Numbered from the stretch's first letter, positions 44,371 through 52,195 are shown. The stretch: 58,186 nt of DNA from Ruminococcus flavefaciens FD-1 (GCA_000174895.1 ACOK01000080.1:1-58186); one strand, 5' to 3'. Translations and numbers: made by a program. The notes: generated from the letters alone by a model not told the origin.

Positions 44371-44593
44371 TATTTCACCACGGCAACAGCGTTTACTTTT
44401 AAATAAATAATAAAAACCGCCGAAGGCGGCATTCCGGGGTCAAGGGGGATGTTATCTCCCTTGCAGGGGGTGAATGAGGGGGACAGCGTCCCCCTGACAA
44501 AGCAGTAAAGCAAGAGTAGCGATGCTTTACGGATGGTTTGCAAGAATTATGAATCGCCCCAAAAAGTAAACGCTGTTGCCCTGGGTATTTCAC
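44371..44593. mobile_element. MITE-like element with terminal inverted repeats
   Basis: Terminal inverted repeats GGCAACAGCGTTTACTTTT (44382-44400) and its exact complement (44562-44580) enclose about 160 bp. Both ends are bordered by the direct repeat TATTTCAC (44371-44378 and 44586-44593), as expected of a target-site duplication. The interior is non-coding and holds further palindromes (AACCGCCGAAGGCGG; GGGGGACAGCGTCCCCC). It is too short to encode a transposase, so a partner element elsewhere would have mobilised it. Confidence 0.7.
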
Positions 44594-44602
44594 AGTTTCA
44601 CC

Positions 44603-44631
44603 TTGACTATATGCCGGAATTGGTATATAAT
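44603..44631 (+). promoter_or_regulatory. Promoter of glgA
   Basis: TTGACT (44603-44608), 17-bp spacer, TATAAT (44626-44631), starting 9 nt after the right direct repeat of the MITE-like element. Confidence 0.8.
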
Positions 44632-44713
44632 ATAAATTGTAAAACTGTAGCTGCTTGTATAGATGAAGAATGGAGAGCGGCTGCGGCAAAATTAAGTAAA
44701 AGGAGTTAATGCC

Positions 44714-46168
44714 ATGAACAATATTTTATTCGCAGCATCAGAGAGTGTTCCTTTCATAAAGACAGGAGGACTTGCGGACGTAGTAGGCGCACTTCCGCAG
44801 TATATCAACAAGGATAAGTTTGACGTAAGAGTTATAATGCCATATTACACTTGCATTCCCGCTCAGTACAGAAACGATTTCAAGTACGTTACACATTTCT
44901 ATATGGATTACGGCATGAGAAATGAAGGCGCTCACGTTGGAATCATGGAGTATGAGTACAACGGTATCAAGTTCTATTTTGTGGATAACGAATACTACTT
45001 CAAGTGTGATACACCCTATTCATCAGACCTGAAATGGGATATCGAGAGATTCACTTTCTTCTGCAAGGCTGTACTGGCAATTCTGCCTGTTATAGGCTTC
45101 CGTCCCGATGTTATACACTGTCATGACTGGCAGGCATCGATGATACCTGTATTCCTTCACACAGCCTTTGCGACGAATCCGTTTTTCAGCTCAACAAAGA
45201 CTATCATGACCATTCACAATCTGAAATTCCAGGGCGTGTGGGATATAGACACATTCAAGTTCAACACCGCTCTGCCTGATTATATGTTCACAGCAGATAA
45301 GCTGGAATTCCACAAGAATGCCAATATGCTCAAGGGCGGACTGGTTTACGCTGACTATATCACAACTGTATCAGAGACCTATGCTGAGGAGATAAAGTAT
45401 CCTTTCTTCGGCGAGCAGCTTGACGGACTTCTTAGAGCTCGTGCAGCATCGCTGCGTGGAATCGTAAACGGTATTGACTATAAGATATTCGACCCGTCCA
45501 ACGATAAGAAGATATTTGCCGAATTCAACAAGAATAATGTCAGGGAGAAGAAGGCGGAGAACAAGAAAAAGCTTCAGGAGCAGCTGGGACTTCCTGTGGA
45601 CGAAGGCAAGTACATGATAGCTATAATCTCCCGTCTCACCGACCAGAAGGGACTTGACCTTGTCAACTATGCAATGGAGCGCATCTGCGACGAGAACACA
45701 CAGTTTGTGGTTATCGGCACAGGCGACCCGAGATATGAGAATATGTTCAAGCATTATCAGTGGAAGTATCCTGACAGAGTGTCCGCAAATATACTCTATA
45801 ATGATGAACTTGCACACAAGCTTTATGCAGCAGCAGATGCAATGCTTATGCCATCACTGTTTGAGCCATGCGGACTTACACAGCTTATCTCGCTCCGTTA
45901 CGGTACAGTGCCGATAGTACGTGAGACAGGCGGTCTGAAGGACACAGTACAGCCGTACAATGAGTATGAAGGAACAGGCACAGGCTTCTCATTTGCCAAC
46001 TTCAACGGTGACGAGATGCTGAACGTTATCAATTACTCCAAGAATATTTACTTCAATCATCGTGACCAGTGGGATAAGATGGTAGTACGTGACATGGAAG
46101 CTGACTTCTCATGGAACAGTTCAGCCCTCCAGTACGAAGGAATGTACGACTGGATGATCAACTGGTAA
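44714..46168 (+). CDS. glgA: Glycogen (starch) synthase
   Basis: A 484-residue GT5 glucosyltransferase that extends alpha-1,4-glucan from ADP-glucose. The donor-binding KTGGLADVVGALP is at about 16-28. VIHCHDWQASM is at about 133-143. ISRLTDQKGLDLV (about 305) and the C-terminal PSLFEPCGLTQL with RETGGLKDTV (about 380-415) complete the GT-B fold. Length is normal. No glgB/C/D/P neighbours occur in the window. A repeat element begins directly after the stop codon. Confidence 0.96.
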   Translation: MNNILFAASESVPFIKTGGLADVVGALPQYINKDKFDVRVIMPYYTCIPAQYRNDFKYVTHFYMDYGMRNEGAHVGIMEYEYNGIKFYFVDNEYYFKCDTPYSSDLKWDIERFTFFCKAVLAILPVIGFRPDVIHCHDWQASMIPVFLHTAFATNPFFSSTKTIMTIHNLKFQGVWDIDTFKFNTALPDYMFTADKLEFHKNANMLKGGLVYADYITTVSETYAEEIKYPFFGEQLDGLLRARAASLRGIVNGIDYKIFDPSNDKKIFAEFNKNNVREKKAENKKKLQEQLGLPVDEGKYMIAIISRLTDQKGLDLVNYAMERICDENTQFVVIGTGDPRYENMFKHYQWKYPDRVSANILYNDELAHKLYAAADAMLMPSLFEPCGLTQLISLRYGTVPIVRETGGLKDTVQPYNEYEGTGTGFSFANFNGDEMLNVINYSKNIYFNHRDQWDKMVVRDMEADFSWNSSALQYEGMYDWMINW

Positions 46169-46445
46169 GCGGGGACGCCCCCGCTGGCGGTTCACGTTGT
46201 CGCTCGCAAGCTTGCTTACTTTGTACGTTTAGCTTACTCTGCTTTCGCTCGCTGGCACTAAAGATGTTTATGATTGCATGACACCATGTAGGGAACGCCG
46301 CCCTCGGCGGGGACGCCCCCGCTGGCGGTTCACGTTGCCGCTTGCTTCGCTCGCTTACTTTGTACGTTGGCGTTAATCTGCTTTCGCTCGCTGGCACTAA
46401 AAATGTTTGCGATTGCATGACACCATGTAGGGAACGCCGCCCTCG
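46169..46445. repeat. Tandem 138-bp repeat following glgA
   Basis: Two head-to-tail copies (46169-46306, 46307-46445) share GCGGGGACGCCCCCGCTGGC, ACTTTGTACGTT, TCTGCTTTCGCTCGCTGGCA and ATGTAGGGAACGCCGCCCTC, with scattered differences. The first 90 bp recur inverted at 54360-54445 and partly at 30408. The rest of the gap to 46562 holds a third ACACCATGTAGG word and a TAATCACTATGAACTGATCA-type simple repeat. No gene. Confidence 0.82.
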
Positions 46446-46562
46446 GCGTTCCACGCCTTACGCATAAACAAAACTGACACCATGTAGGTAACGGCTTAAT
46501 GCTTTCAACTAATCACTATGAACTGATCACTGATAACTGCTCACTATCCGAGGTGTAAAGAT

Positions 46563-46955
46563 ATGAAGATATATTACGATGAAGATGAATTCTGCTACAA
46601 AGCAGAGACCGATGACGATGTCGTATACAGGACAATGGACGGCGATGACGAGGAGTCCGAGGAGGAATACAAACAGGGACTCATCGCCATAATGGAGAAT
46701 ATCGGCGGAAATATTGAAACTGCAAGAAAATTTGCGGCTTCACAGCTTCTTGAACTGAAAAACAAAACATGGCTGGAAGATGGCGAAGAACCGATAACTG
46801 CCGAGGAATTCGCTGAGAGACTGGTGCTTTCCGAGGTCATATCCATGGGCGATATTATCGAGTTCTGGTTCGATGACGATGATATCTTCTGGGGCCATTC
46901 CGTTCGTGTGGATATGCATCCTGACGGAACTCCTGACAGCGCTGAGATCTCATGA
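46563..46955 (+). CDS. Acidic hypothetical protein (possibly DUF2262)
   Basis: A 130-residue, very acidic soluble protein. Residues 1-40 are Asp/Glu-rich (YYDEDEFCYKAETDDDV); ARKFAASQLLELKNKTW at about 58-74 and a C-terminal EFWFDDDDIFWGHSVRV at about 101-117 are its most distinctive parts. The latter pattern reminds me of DUF2262, but I cannot confirm it. No signal or membrane segment. The HAD gene follows after 25 nt, so they may share a transcript. Confidence 0.72.
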   Translation: MKIYYDEDEFCYKAETDDDVVYRTMDGDDEESEEEYKQGLIAIMENIGGNIETARKFAASQLLELKNKTWLEDGEEPITAEEFAERLVLSEVISMGDIIEFWFDDDDIFWGHSVRVDMHPDGTPDSAEIS

Positions 46956-46980
46956 TACGAAAGGAATACTGATACTACCA

Positions 46981-47640
46981 ATGGAAAAAATAAAAGGTGC
47001 AATTTTCGATATGGACGGTCTGATGATAGACACCGAAAAACTCTACGTCAGATTCTGGATTCAGTCGGCAAAGGACTTCGGGTACGATATGAAGCCCGAA
47101 CACGTTTACGCTATACGAAGCCTTTCGAGGAAGTACTCCATCCCGAAGCTGAAAAGCTTTCTCGGTGAGGATTTCCCCACAGAGGATGTACGCTCACACC
47201 GTACCGATCTGCTGAATGCCTATATCGATGAACACGGCCTTGAGGTGAAAAAGGGACTTTTCACGCTGCTGGATCATCTCCGTGACAATGGCGTAAAAAT
47301 GGCTGTTGCTACCTGTACTCCCACGGAGAGAAGCGTGAAGTATGTGGAGAAGATAGGTGCTTCCGGTTATTTTACCGCTATTGTTGGCGGTGACATGATA
47401 ACCAACGGCAAGCCCGATCCCGATATTTACCTTACAGCCGCAAAGGCACTGGGACTTCCTCCGCAGGAATGTGCGGCCTTTGAGGATTCACCCAACGGCA
47501 TACAGTCAGCAAATTCCGCAGGCTGTCATACTATAATGATACCGGATATGACTCAGCCCGACGATGAGATACGTCCGCTTATTTCTGCGGTATACGACAG
47601 CCTTGACAAAGCTGTCAGCTTCTTTGAAGGGAGGATATGA
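46981..47640 (+). CDS. HAD-superfamily phosphatase (beta-phosphoglucomutase-like)
   Basis: A 219-residue HAD-IA enzyme. Motif I is AIFDMDGLMIDTE (about 8-20), motif II VATCTPT near 106, motif III with KPDPDIYLTAAKALG near 141-155, and motif IV AAFEDSPNGIQSA near 162-174. An alpha-helical cap separates motifs I and II. The family dephosphorylates sugar phosphates or nucleotides; the substrate is unknown. ATG 46981 directly precedes motif I, but its ribosome site is weak (AAAGGA about 17 nt upstream). The next gene follows after one base. Confidence 0.87.
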   Translation: MEKIKGAIFDMDGLMIDTEKLYVRFWIQSAKDFGYDMKPEHVYAIRSLSRKYSIPKLKSFLGEDFPTEDVRSHRTDLLNAYIDEHGLEVKKGLFTLLDHLRDNGVKMAVATCTPTERSVKYVEKIGASGYFTAIVGGDMITNGKPDPDIYLTAAKALGLPPQECAAFEDSPNGIQSANSAGCHTIMIPDMTQPDDEIRPLISAVYDSLDKAVSFFEGRI

Positions 47641-47641
47641 T

Positions 47642-47887
47642 ATGCCGAGCGTATCAGAGGTATTCGACATACCGAAATTCTACTATTTCGACAGCGGCAA
47701 CGACTATTCGGGCAGCAAGGGAGAGTTCGCTTATAAGATCATCACAGGCGAGACTCTGAAGTGTATGACATGGCACGGCAGACTGTGTTCTATGAAGGCA
47801 CAGATCGAGAACGAACAGGAGTTTGAACGTTCCGAAGAGGGCTTCACCTCAATGATAAAATGGCTTGAGGAAAAATATGACGGATGA
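47642..47887 (+). CDS. Small hypothetical protein
   Basis: An 81-residue soluble protein with no recognised domain. It is rich in aromatic residues near the start (IPKFYYFDSGNDYSGSKG) and ends IKWLEEKYDG. ATG 47642 has GGGAGG about 7 nt upstream, inside the 3' end of the HAD gene, which stops one base before it, so the two are coupled. Similar small proteins of unknown function follow HAD genes in related genomes as far as I recall; this is not verified. Confidence 0.68.
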   Translation: MPSVSEVFDIPKFYYFDSGNDYSGSKGEFAYKIITGETLKCMTWHGRLCSMKAQIENEQEFERSEEGFTSMIKWLEEKYDG

Positions 47888-48018
47888 TCAGTTTTTCCCT
47901 ATGCAACGCAGTATTTCACACAGCAACGGAAAATAGCCGTTTTCTATAGGTGAAATGTATAAAAAAAGGACTGCAAACGGCGCAATATCGGTCGTTTTGT
48001 CTTTTTTTTCCCAATTCC

Positions 48019-48047
48019 TTGACAAATGGGCATAAAGGGTATATAAT
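48019..48047 (+). promoter_or_regulatory. Promoter of the HU operon
   Basis: TTGACA (48019-48024), 17-bp spacer, TATAAT (48042-48047): perfect consensus. Confidence 0.88.
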
Positions 48048-48085
48048 TCAATTGTAAAAATCTACAAAAAATGGAGGATATCACA

Positions 48086-48364
48086 ATGACAAAAACAGAG
48101 TTAATCAGTGCTGTTGCCGAGAAGACAGATTTCACAAAGAAGAATGCAGAGTCAGCTGTAAACGCTATGATCGCTGCTATCACAGATGCTCTCGCAAGCG
48201 GTGAGAAGGTTTCTATCGTAGGCTTCGGTACATTTGAGGTCCGTGATCGTAAGGAAAAGCAGGTTATCAACCCTCAGACCAAGAAGATGATGACTGCTCC
48301 TGCTTCAAAGGCTCCTGCTTTTAAGGCTGGTCAGGCTCTCAAGAACGCAGTAAACAACAAGTAA
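48086..48364 (+). CDS. hup: HU-family nucleoid protein
   Basis: A 92-residue DNA-bending dimer. The helical N-half (MTKTELISAVAEKTDFTKKN) and the beta-arm region (SIVGFGTFEVRDRKEKQVIN, then PQTKKMM) are standard; VPAFKAGQ-type sequence reads APAFKAGQALKNAVN. ATG 48086 has GGAGG 9 nt upstream; an ATG fifteen bases earlier overlaps the ribosome site and is unlikely. Highly biased codon use. The H1-like gene follows after 19 nt. Confidence 0.95.
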   Translation: MTKTELISAVAEKTDFTKKNAESAVNAMIAAITDALASGEKVSIVGFGTFEVRDRKEKQVINPQTKKMMTAPASKAPAFKAGQALKNAVNNK

Positions 48365-48383
48365 TTTCAAGGAGGTTATTATC

Positions 48384-48746
48384 ATGCCAAGAGCTAAGAA
48401 GACTGAAGACGCAGCTGTTGAGGTAAAGGCTACTGCTGCTGCTCCTGCAGAAGAGAAGAAGGCTGCTGAAAAGAAGGCACCTGCAAAGAAGGCTGCTGCT
48501 AAGAAGCCTGCTGCAAAGAAGGCACCTGCTAAGAAGGCTGCTGCTCCAAAGGCTGCTGCTGAGGAGAGAAAGGTAGTTATTCAGTACAACGGCGGCGAGA
48601 TCGCTGGTACTGACCTCGTTGACAAGGCAAAGGCTGATGCAGGAATCAAGACTGCCAAGAGCGTAGTTGTATACGTTAGACCTGAGATCAACAAGGTTTA
48701 CTACGTTATCGACGATAATACCTTCGGCAACTTCGATCTGTTCTGA
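48384..48746 (+). CDS. Histone-H1-like tail fused to a DUF6465-type domain
   Basis: A 120-residue protein. Residues about 15-60 are Lys/Ala/Pro repeats (KKAPAKKAAAKKPAAKKAP) like bacterial and eukaryotic H1 tails. Residues about 65-120 form a small domain (VVIQYNGGEIAGTDLVDKAK .. NKVYYVIDDNTFGNFDLF) that I associate with DUF6465, found widely in clostridia. AAGGAGG precedes the ATG. Co-transcription with HU suggests a nucleoid role. The repeats are encoded by near-identical codons, so length may vary between strains. Confidence 0.84.
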   Translation: MPRAKKTEDAAVEVKATAAAPAEEKKAAEKKAPAKKAAAKKPAAKKAPAKKAAAPKAAAEERKVVIQYNGGEIAGTDLVDKAKADAGIKTAKSVVVYVRPEINKVYYVIDDNTFGNFDLF

Positions 48747-48764
48747 TCACAACCTGTACGAAAG

Positions 48765-48798
48765 AAAAAAGGCTGCGGAATATTCCGCAGCTTTTTTA
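48765..48798. terminator. Bidirectional terminator between HU operon and lipoprotein gene
   Basis: Stem GCTGCGGAA / TTCCGCAGC with A-run and T-run on either side, serving convergent genes. Confidence 0.92.
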
Positions 48799-48799
48799 T

Positions 48800-49354
48800 T
48801 TATCTGTCCTTTTCGGGAAGCATTATGGTTATGGATGATACCTTATTATCCACGCTGCTCAGCAGCATTCTCACAAGTCCCTCTTCCTCTGTACCGTAGT
48901 CAAGGTTCAGGTCGGTCCTTACGATATCGCCGAGAGCCTTCTTTACATCATCCTCGGAGCTTCCGATGCCTGCGCCCTTTACGGCGGCTTCGGAATTGCT
49001 GTTGAGTGTCATTGAGACTATCTTTGCTTTGTCGTAGTTCTTGTCATCACGGAGTTCCAGATAGATAACGCCGATATCCTTTTCATCGCAGCGGAATGTG
49101 GTGAACATATATCCGCTGTTCTGATCCTCGATAGGGGCGTCGTAGCTGAATCCCTTGCCCAGTTCCTTGAATGTGCAGGGGAGCGATACGTCCCTGCCGC
49201 AGATCTTCATATCCCTGACTGCACCGTAAAAGCCTGTTTCGCTTGTTTCAGAAGCGGATACATCGCTGCCGGCGGAAGTATTGTTTCCCTTTCCTGTGCA
49301 TCCTCCGCAGGCTATCATGGATACTGCAACAAGGCAGATAAGCAGTTTCCTCAT
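48800..49354 (-). CDS. Putative lipoprotein
   Basis: A 184-residue exported protein. The N-terminus MRKLLICLVAVSMIACGGC is a lipoprotein signal; lipidation could occur at Cys16 or Cys19. A Ser/Thr-rich linker (about 22-40) precedes a globular domain (about 45-184) with YDKAKIVSMTLNSNSEAAV and GIGSSEDDVKKALGD, the latter resembling repeats in other clostridial lipoproteins. Function unknown. Its start overlaps the upstream membrane-protein stop by four bases (ATGA), so the two are coupled and may act together in the envelope. Confidence 0.82.
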   Translation of the reverse strand: MRKLLICLVAVSMIACGGCTGKGNNTSAGSDVSASETSETGFYGAVRDMKICGRDVSLPCTFKELGKGFSYDAPIEDQNSGYMFTTFRCDEKDIGVIYLELRDDKNYDKAKIVSMTLNSNSEAAVKGAGIGSSEDDVKKALGDIVRTDLNLDYGTEEEGLVRMLLSSVDNKVSSITIMLPEKDR

Positions 49355-50619
49355 TCTTCTTCCTCCTCGTCGTTCTCATCCTCAGATGGGAGAACTTCAA
49401 TAATAACTTTTTCCACGTTCTGTTCGTTGACTTCAGCAGCGGTGATGCGGAATATACCTGTTTCGGCAGTTTCGCCTGCTTCGGGGATGTGTTCCATAAC
49501 GTCTGTCACCCAGCCGCCCACGGAGTTGTACTCGGTGTCGATGGTGTCCTCATCGAGGTCGAGCATTTCCAGCATATCGCTGACACTCATATCGCCTGCG
49601 ACTTCGTATTTATCGGGAGCGATCATCAGGAGGCTGTTGACTATCTCGTCGTCCTCGTCGTATATCTCGCCCACCAGTTCTTCGATGATATCCTCAAGGG
49701 TGATGATACCCTTTGTGCCGCCGTACTGATCGGTGACAACAGCAAGGTGCACCTTTGAGCGCTGCATATCACGCATGGCCTCGCTTATCAGCTTTGTATC
49801 GGCGATGTGGGGGACTTCCTGAATGATGCTCTTTATGTCGTTTCCGCCCTCTACCAGCATTTTGAAGAAGGCCTTGTTTGTGATGATACCCACTATCTCG
49901 TCAAGGCTTTTTTCGTAAACCGGGAGTCGTGAGTACATCTCGGAACTGAAAGTATCCTTTATCTCGTCGATGGTGGAATTGAGTTCCACTCCAACGACTT
50001 TGACACGGGGGATGAGTATCTCGCTGACGCTTATCTCATCAAATTCAAGGGCACTCTTTACCAGTTCGCTTTCCTGTTCCTCGATAACGCCTTGTTCCTC
50101 GATCTCGTCTATCATGTACTTCAGCTCGTCCTCGGTAACGCTGGGGGCTTCCTTGCCTTTGGAAATGGCGGAGGAAAGCTTGTTCAGCAGAAATACCGCA
50201 GGCTTGAACAGTCCTATGAGGGCTGAAAGGGGATTTGCCAGAGCCAGAGCCAGTTTCTCGGCGTTGCGCTTGGCGTAGGATTTAGGCAGTACCTCGCAGA
50301 AAATGAGCACCAGTACCGTTATGACCACAGTTGACACCGCAGGGCCGTTTTTGCCGATAAGGTCGATGAAAACGATGGTGCCGATAGAAGAAGCGGCGAT
50401 GTTGACGATGTTGTTTCCTATGAGCACGGCAGTCAGCACTTCGTCGAAACGGTTGGCGAGTTTAAGGGCTTTGGCGGCCTTTTTGCTGCCCTGCGCCTCG
50501 TAGTTTTTGAGCCGGAGCTTGTTAACACTGGAATAGGCTGTTTCGGTGCCTGAGAACAGGGCAGAGAATATCATCATGACTAAGATGAGCACTATTTTCC
50601 AGATATCTGTTTTTTCCAT
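49351..50619 (-). CDS. CNNM/HlyC-type membrane protein with CBS pair
   Basis: A 422-residue integral membrane protein. DUF21 at about 5-185 has about four helices (FSALFSGTETAYSSVNKLRL start). A CBS pair covers about 205-325 (MIDEIEEQGVIEEQE linker; SEILIPRVKVVG; GGTKGIITLEDIIEELVGEI). A CorC_HlyC domain at about 340-410 is followed by an acidic tail (SEDENDEEEEE). Related proteins export magnesium or sense it. The old name hemolysin is misleading. Preceded by its own promoter. Confidence 0.92.
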   Translation of the reverse strand: MEKTDIWKIVLILVMMIFSALFSGTETAYSSVNKLRLKNYEAQGSKKAAKALKLANRFDEVLTAVLIGNNIVNIAASSIGTIVFIDLIGKNGPAVSTVVITVLVLIFCEVLPKSYAKRNAEKLALALANPLSALIGLFKPAVFLLNKLSSAISKGKEAPSVTEDELKYMIDEIEEQGVIEEQESELVKSALEFDEISVSEILIPRVKVVGVELNSTIDEIKDTFSSEMYSRLPVYEKSLDEIVGIITNKAFFKMLVEGGNDIKSIIQEVPHIADTKLISEAMRDMQRSKVHLAVVTDQYGGTKGIITLEDIIEELVGEIYDEDDEIVNSLLMIAPDKYEVAGDMSVSDMLEMLDLDEDTIDTEYNSVGGWVTDVMEHIPEAGETAETGIFRITAAEVNEQNVEKVIIEVLPSEDENDEEEEE

Positions 50620-50666
50620 GTTTTACCTTTCTTCTGTGTATTGTGATTGTATTATTAATAAGTGAT

Positions 50667-50695
50667 ATTATAACATATAATGCAGAATAATTCAA
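50667..50695 (-). promoter_or_regulatory. Promoter of the CNNM-type gene
   Basis: Minus strand: TTGAAT (50695-50690), 17-bp spacer, TATAAT (50672-50667). Confidence 0.7.
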
Positions 50696-50852
50696 GTATA
50701 ATAGTGCATAAAAACAGCGGACAGATTTTAACTGCTGTACTCATATAGCAGCTTTATACGTATTTATCGGGGGAAACCTTTCTGAGGAAAGGTTTCCCTA
50801 ACTGGGACCTGTCCCCTCTGTCCTTCGGACATCTCCCCGTCCCACGGGGAGT

Positions 50853-51060
50853 CATCCCCGAACCCCTTTCCAAAGACTTTTAATAGAATTTTGCCCCATA
50901 GAGGGCGCGCCACGTAAGATGTGAAAACCAGTAGTTTCACCGGGAACGCCCTCTATGGGGCAAAATTAAAAGTCATGGGAAACAGATTTGAGAAGAATCT
51001 TCTTCAAAACGTCTGCCTCAATAATACGTAAAAACTTCTGTATGTGTACTGCGGTTATAT
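50853..51060. repeat. Dispersed palindromic element, copy 2
   Basis: It matches copy 1 (283-503) from CCCCGAACCCC through AAAGACTTTTAATAGAATTT, carries the same palindrome in variant form (TTTTGCCCCATAGAGGGCG / CGCCCTCTATGGGGCAAAA), and shares the 3' block GTAAAAACTTCTGTA. Loop sequences are unrelated. Confidence 0.8.
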
Positions 51061-51080
51061 TGTCCGCATCTTTACCTTTA

Positions 51081-51932
51081 TTAATCTTCGGGGAGCGAAG
51101 GTGTGAGTTTGAGCATAAGCCGCTGGATGGAAAGGGCATCCCTTGAGGTTATGCCGTCTCCGATGGATGCAACATCGCCGTTTTTGAGGCCCTGTTTGGT
51201 GATATGTCCCGATGCAGTACCGTTTACTCCGAATTTATCGGGATTAGAAACGTTCTGCATAATGAGCACAGCGTCGGAAAGGTCAACAGTGCCGTTGCAG
51301 TTTGCATCGCCTGCATTGTAGTCGCCGACCTTGATATAGCCGTCCTTCATGCCTCTGGTGAATATCCATGCCTGCATGAGCCTGCTGTCGTTGTCAGAGG
51401 AATCGTTGATGAATACATCCTCTGTTATCTTACCTTTTTCATAAACCAGCCTGATAGGGTAGAAGTCGCCGTTTTCGGCGTTTTCGGGAAGCTTAACTTT
51501 GAATGACCACATTACACCGTCCTCGCCCAGGTCCTTGCTGCCTGCGGTGGTAAGGAATATACAGTTGCCCTTTGAGTAGGATTCTGAACTAAGCATGGTG
51601 ATTCCGGAGCCTTTTGTAGCTGCGCCGCCCCACTGATTCGGCACGAGAGTGAGTCTTTTGTCAAAATAAACATGGAAGCCTGTGGAGCTGTAGCTTGAAT
51701 CTGCGCCTTTGATGGTGATATTGATAGTCTGTACTGATGAGGGAGCGTCGGCTGCTTTCAGGTCTATAGTGCTTGCTGAGAGCGTAGGCTTGAGCTTTGA
51801 AGCTTCTATCTGTGCGTCTGTGAAACCGCCGTCAGCAGCTCCGTGTGAAATGACTGAAGCAGGAAACTGAAGTGAACCTGCTGCTATAGCTGCAATTGTT
51901 AATACACTTGTTATTATATTTCTGAATTTCAT
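51081..51932 (-). CDS. Cohesin-like plus dockerin protein (candidate monovalent adaptor scaffoldin)
   Basis: A 283-residue secreted protein. The signal peptide is about 1-30 (MKFRNIITSVLTIAAIAAGS). Residues about 45-195 form a beta domain with cohesin-like features: SSVQTINITIKGADSSYSS, then TGFHVYFDKRLTLVP and GEDGVMWSFKVKLPENAENG. Residues about 205-275 are a type I dockerin (GDANCNGTVDLSDAVLIMQ and GDGITSRDALSIQRLML). One cohesin with one dockerin is the plan of the R. flavefaciens ScaC adaptor. The cohesin call is by eye. ATG 51932 has AAGGAGG 6 nt upstream; earlier in-frame starts lie before the promoter. Confidence 0.78.
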   Translation of the reverse strand: MKFRNIITSVLTIAAIAAGSLQFPASVISHGAADGGFTDAQIEASKLKPTLSASTIDLKAADAPSSVQTINITIKGADSSYSSTGFHVYFDKRLTLVPNQWGGAATKGSGITMLSSESYSKGNCIFLTTAGSKDLGEDGVMWSFKVKLPENAENGDFYPIRLVYEKGKITEDVFINDSSDNDSRLMQAWIFTRGMKDGYIKVGDYNAGDANCNGTVDLSDAVLIMQNVSNPDKFGVNGTASGHITKQGLKNGDVASIGDGITSRDALSIQRLMLKLTPSLPED

Positions 51933-51969
51933 AAGTTGCCTCCTTTTATGAAATGTACAAGATATAGCT

Positions 51970-51998
51970 ATTATAGCACTTATTTTTTTAAAATGCAA
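51970..51998 (-). promoter_or_regulatory. Promoter of the cohesin-dockerin gene
   Basis: Minus strand: TTGCAT (51998-51993), 17-bp spacer, TATAAT (51975-51970). It lies about 35 nt before ATG 51932, which rules out longer start choices. Confidence 0.65.
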
Positions 51999-52167
51999 AT
52001 CTTAAAAGTCTCACGAAAACCCTGAAATTAACAAAAAACGAGGGCTTTTGAGATGGTTTTTATGGTTTTTTACGGCAAACTATGGATAGACTGCACAAAT
52101 GGGAATGGGAATAATTGTTGAAAACATAGAACTTTCGCAAAATTGACAATGCACGTTATTAATTTGC

Positions 52168-52195
52168 TTGAATTATGTGCAAAATGTGGTATAAT
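52168..52195 (+). promoter_or_regulatory. Promoter of the cytidylate-kinase-like gene
   Basis: TTGAAT (52168-52173), 16-bp spacer, TATAAT (52190-52195), about 70 nt before the ATG. Confidence 0.6.

Larger units (their letters stand above)
44308..44713. other. Intergenic region between the LRR gene and glgA
   Basis: It holds the LRR gene terminator, a MITE-like element with terminal inverted repeats and 8-bp direct repeats, and the glgA promoter. No gene. Confidence 0.75.
50620..51080. other. Intergenic region with promoter and palindromic element
   Basis: It contains the promoter of the CNNM-type gene, a simple hairpin near 50770-50800 (GGGAAACCTTTC / GAAAGGTTTCCC), another near 50830-50850 (CTCCCCGT..ACGGGGAG), and copy 2 of the large palindromic element. 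No gene. Confidence 0.7.

Noticed and set aside
44382..44580. Full insertion sequence
   Set aside because: Only about 200 bp with no transposase frame; called MITE-like instead.
46169..46445. CRISPR array
   Set aside because: Only two 138-bp units in direct tandem with no spacers; no cas genes.
46158..46454. Minus-strand 98-codon frame over the tandem repeat
   Set aside because: It is a translation of the 138-bp repeat, giving a repeated peptide; not conserved as protein.
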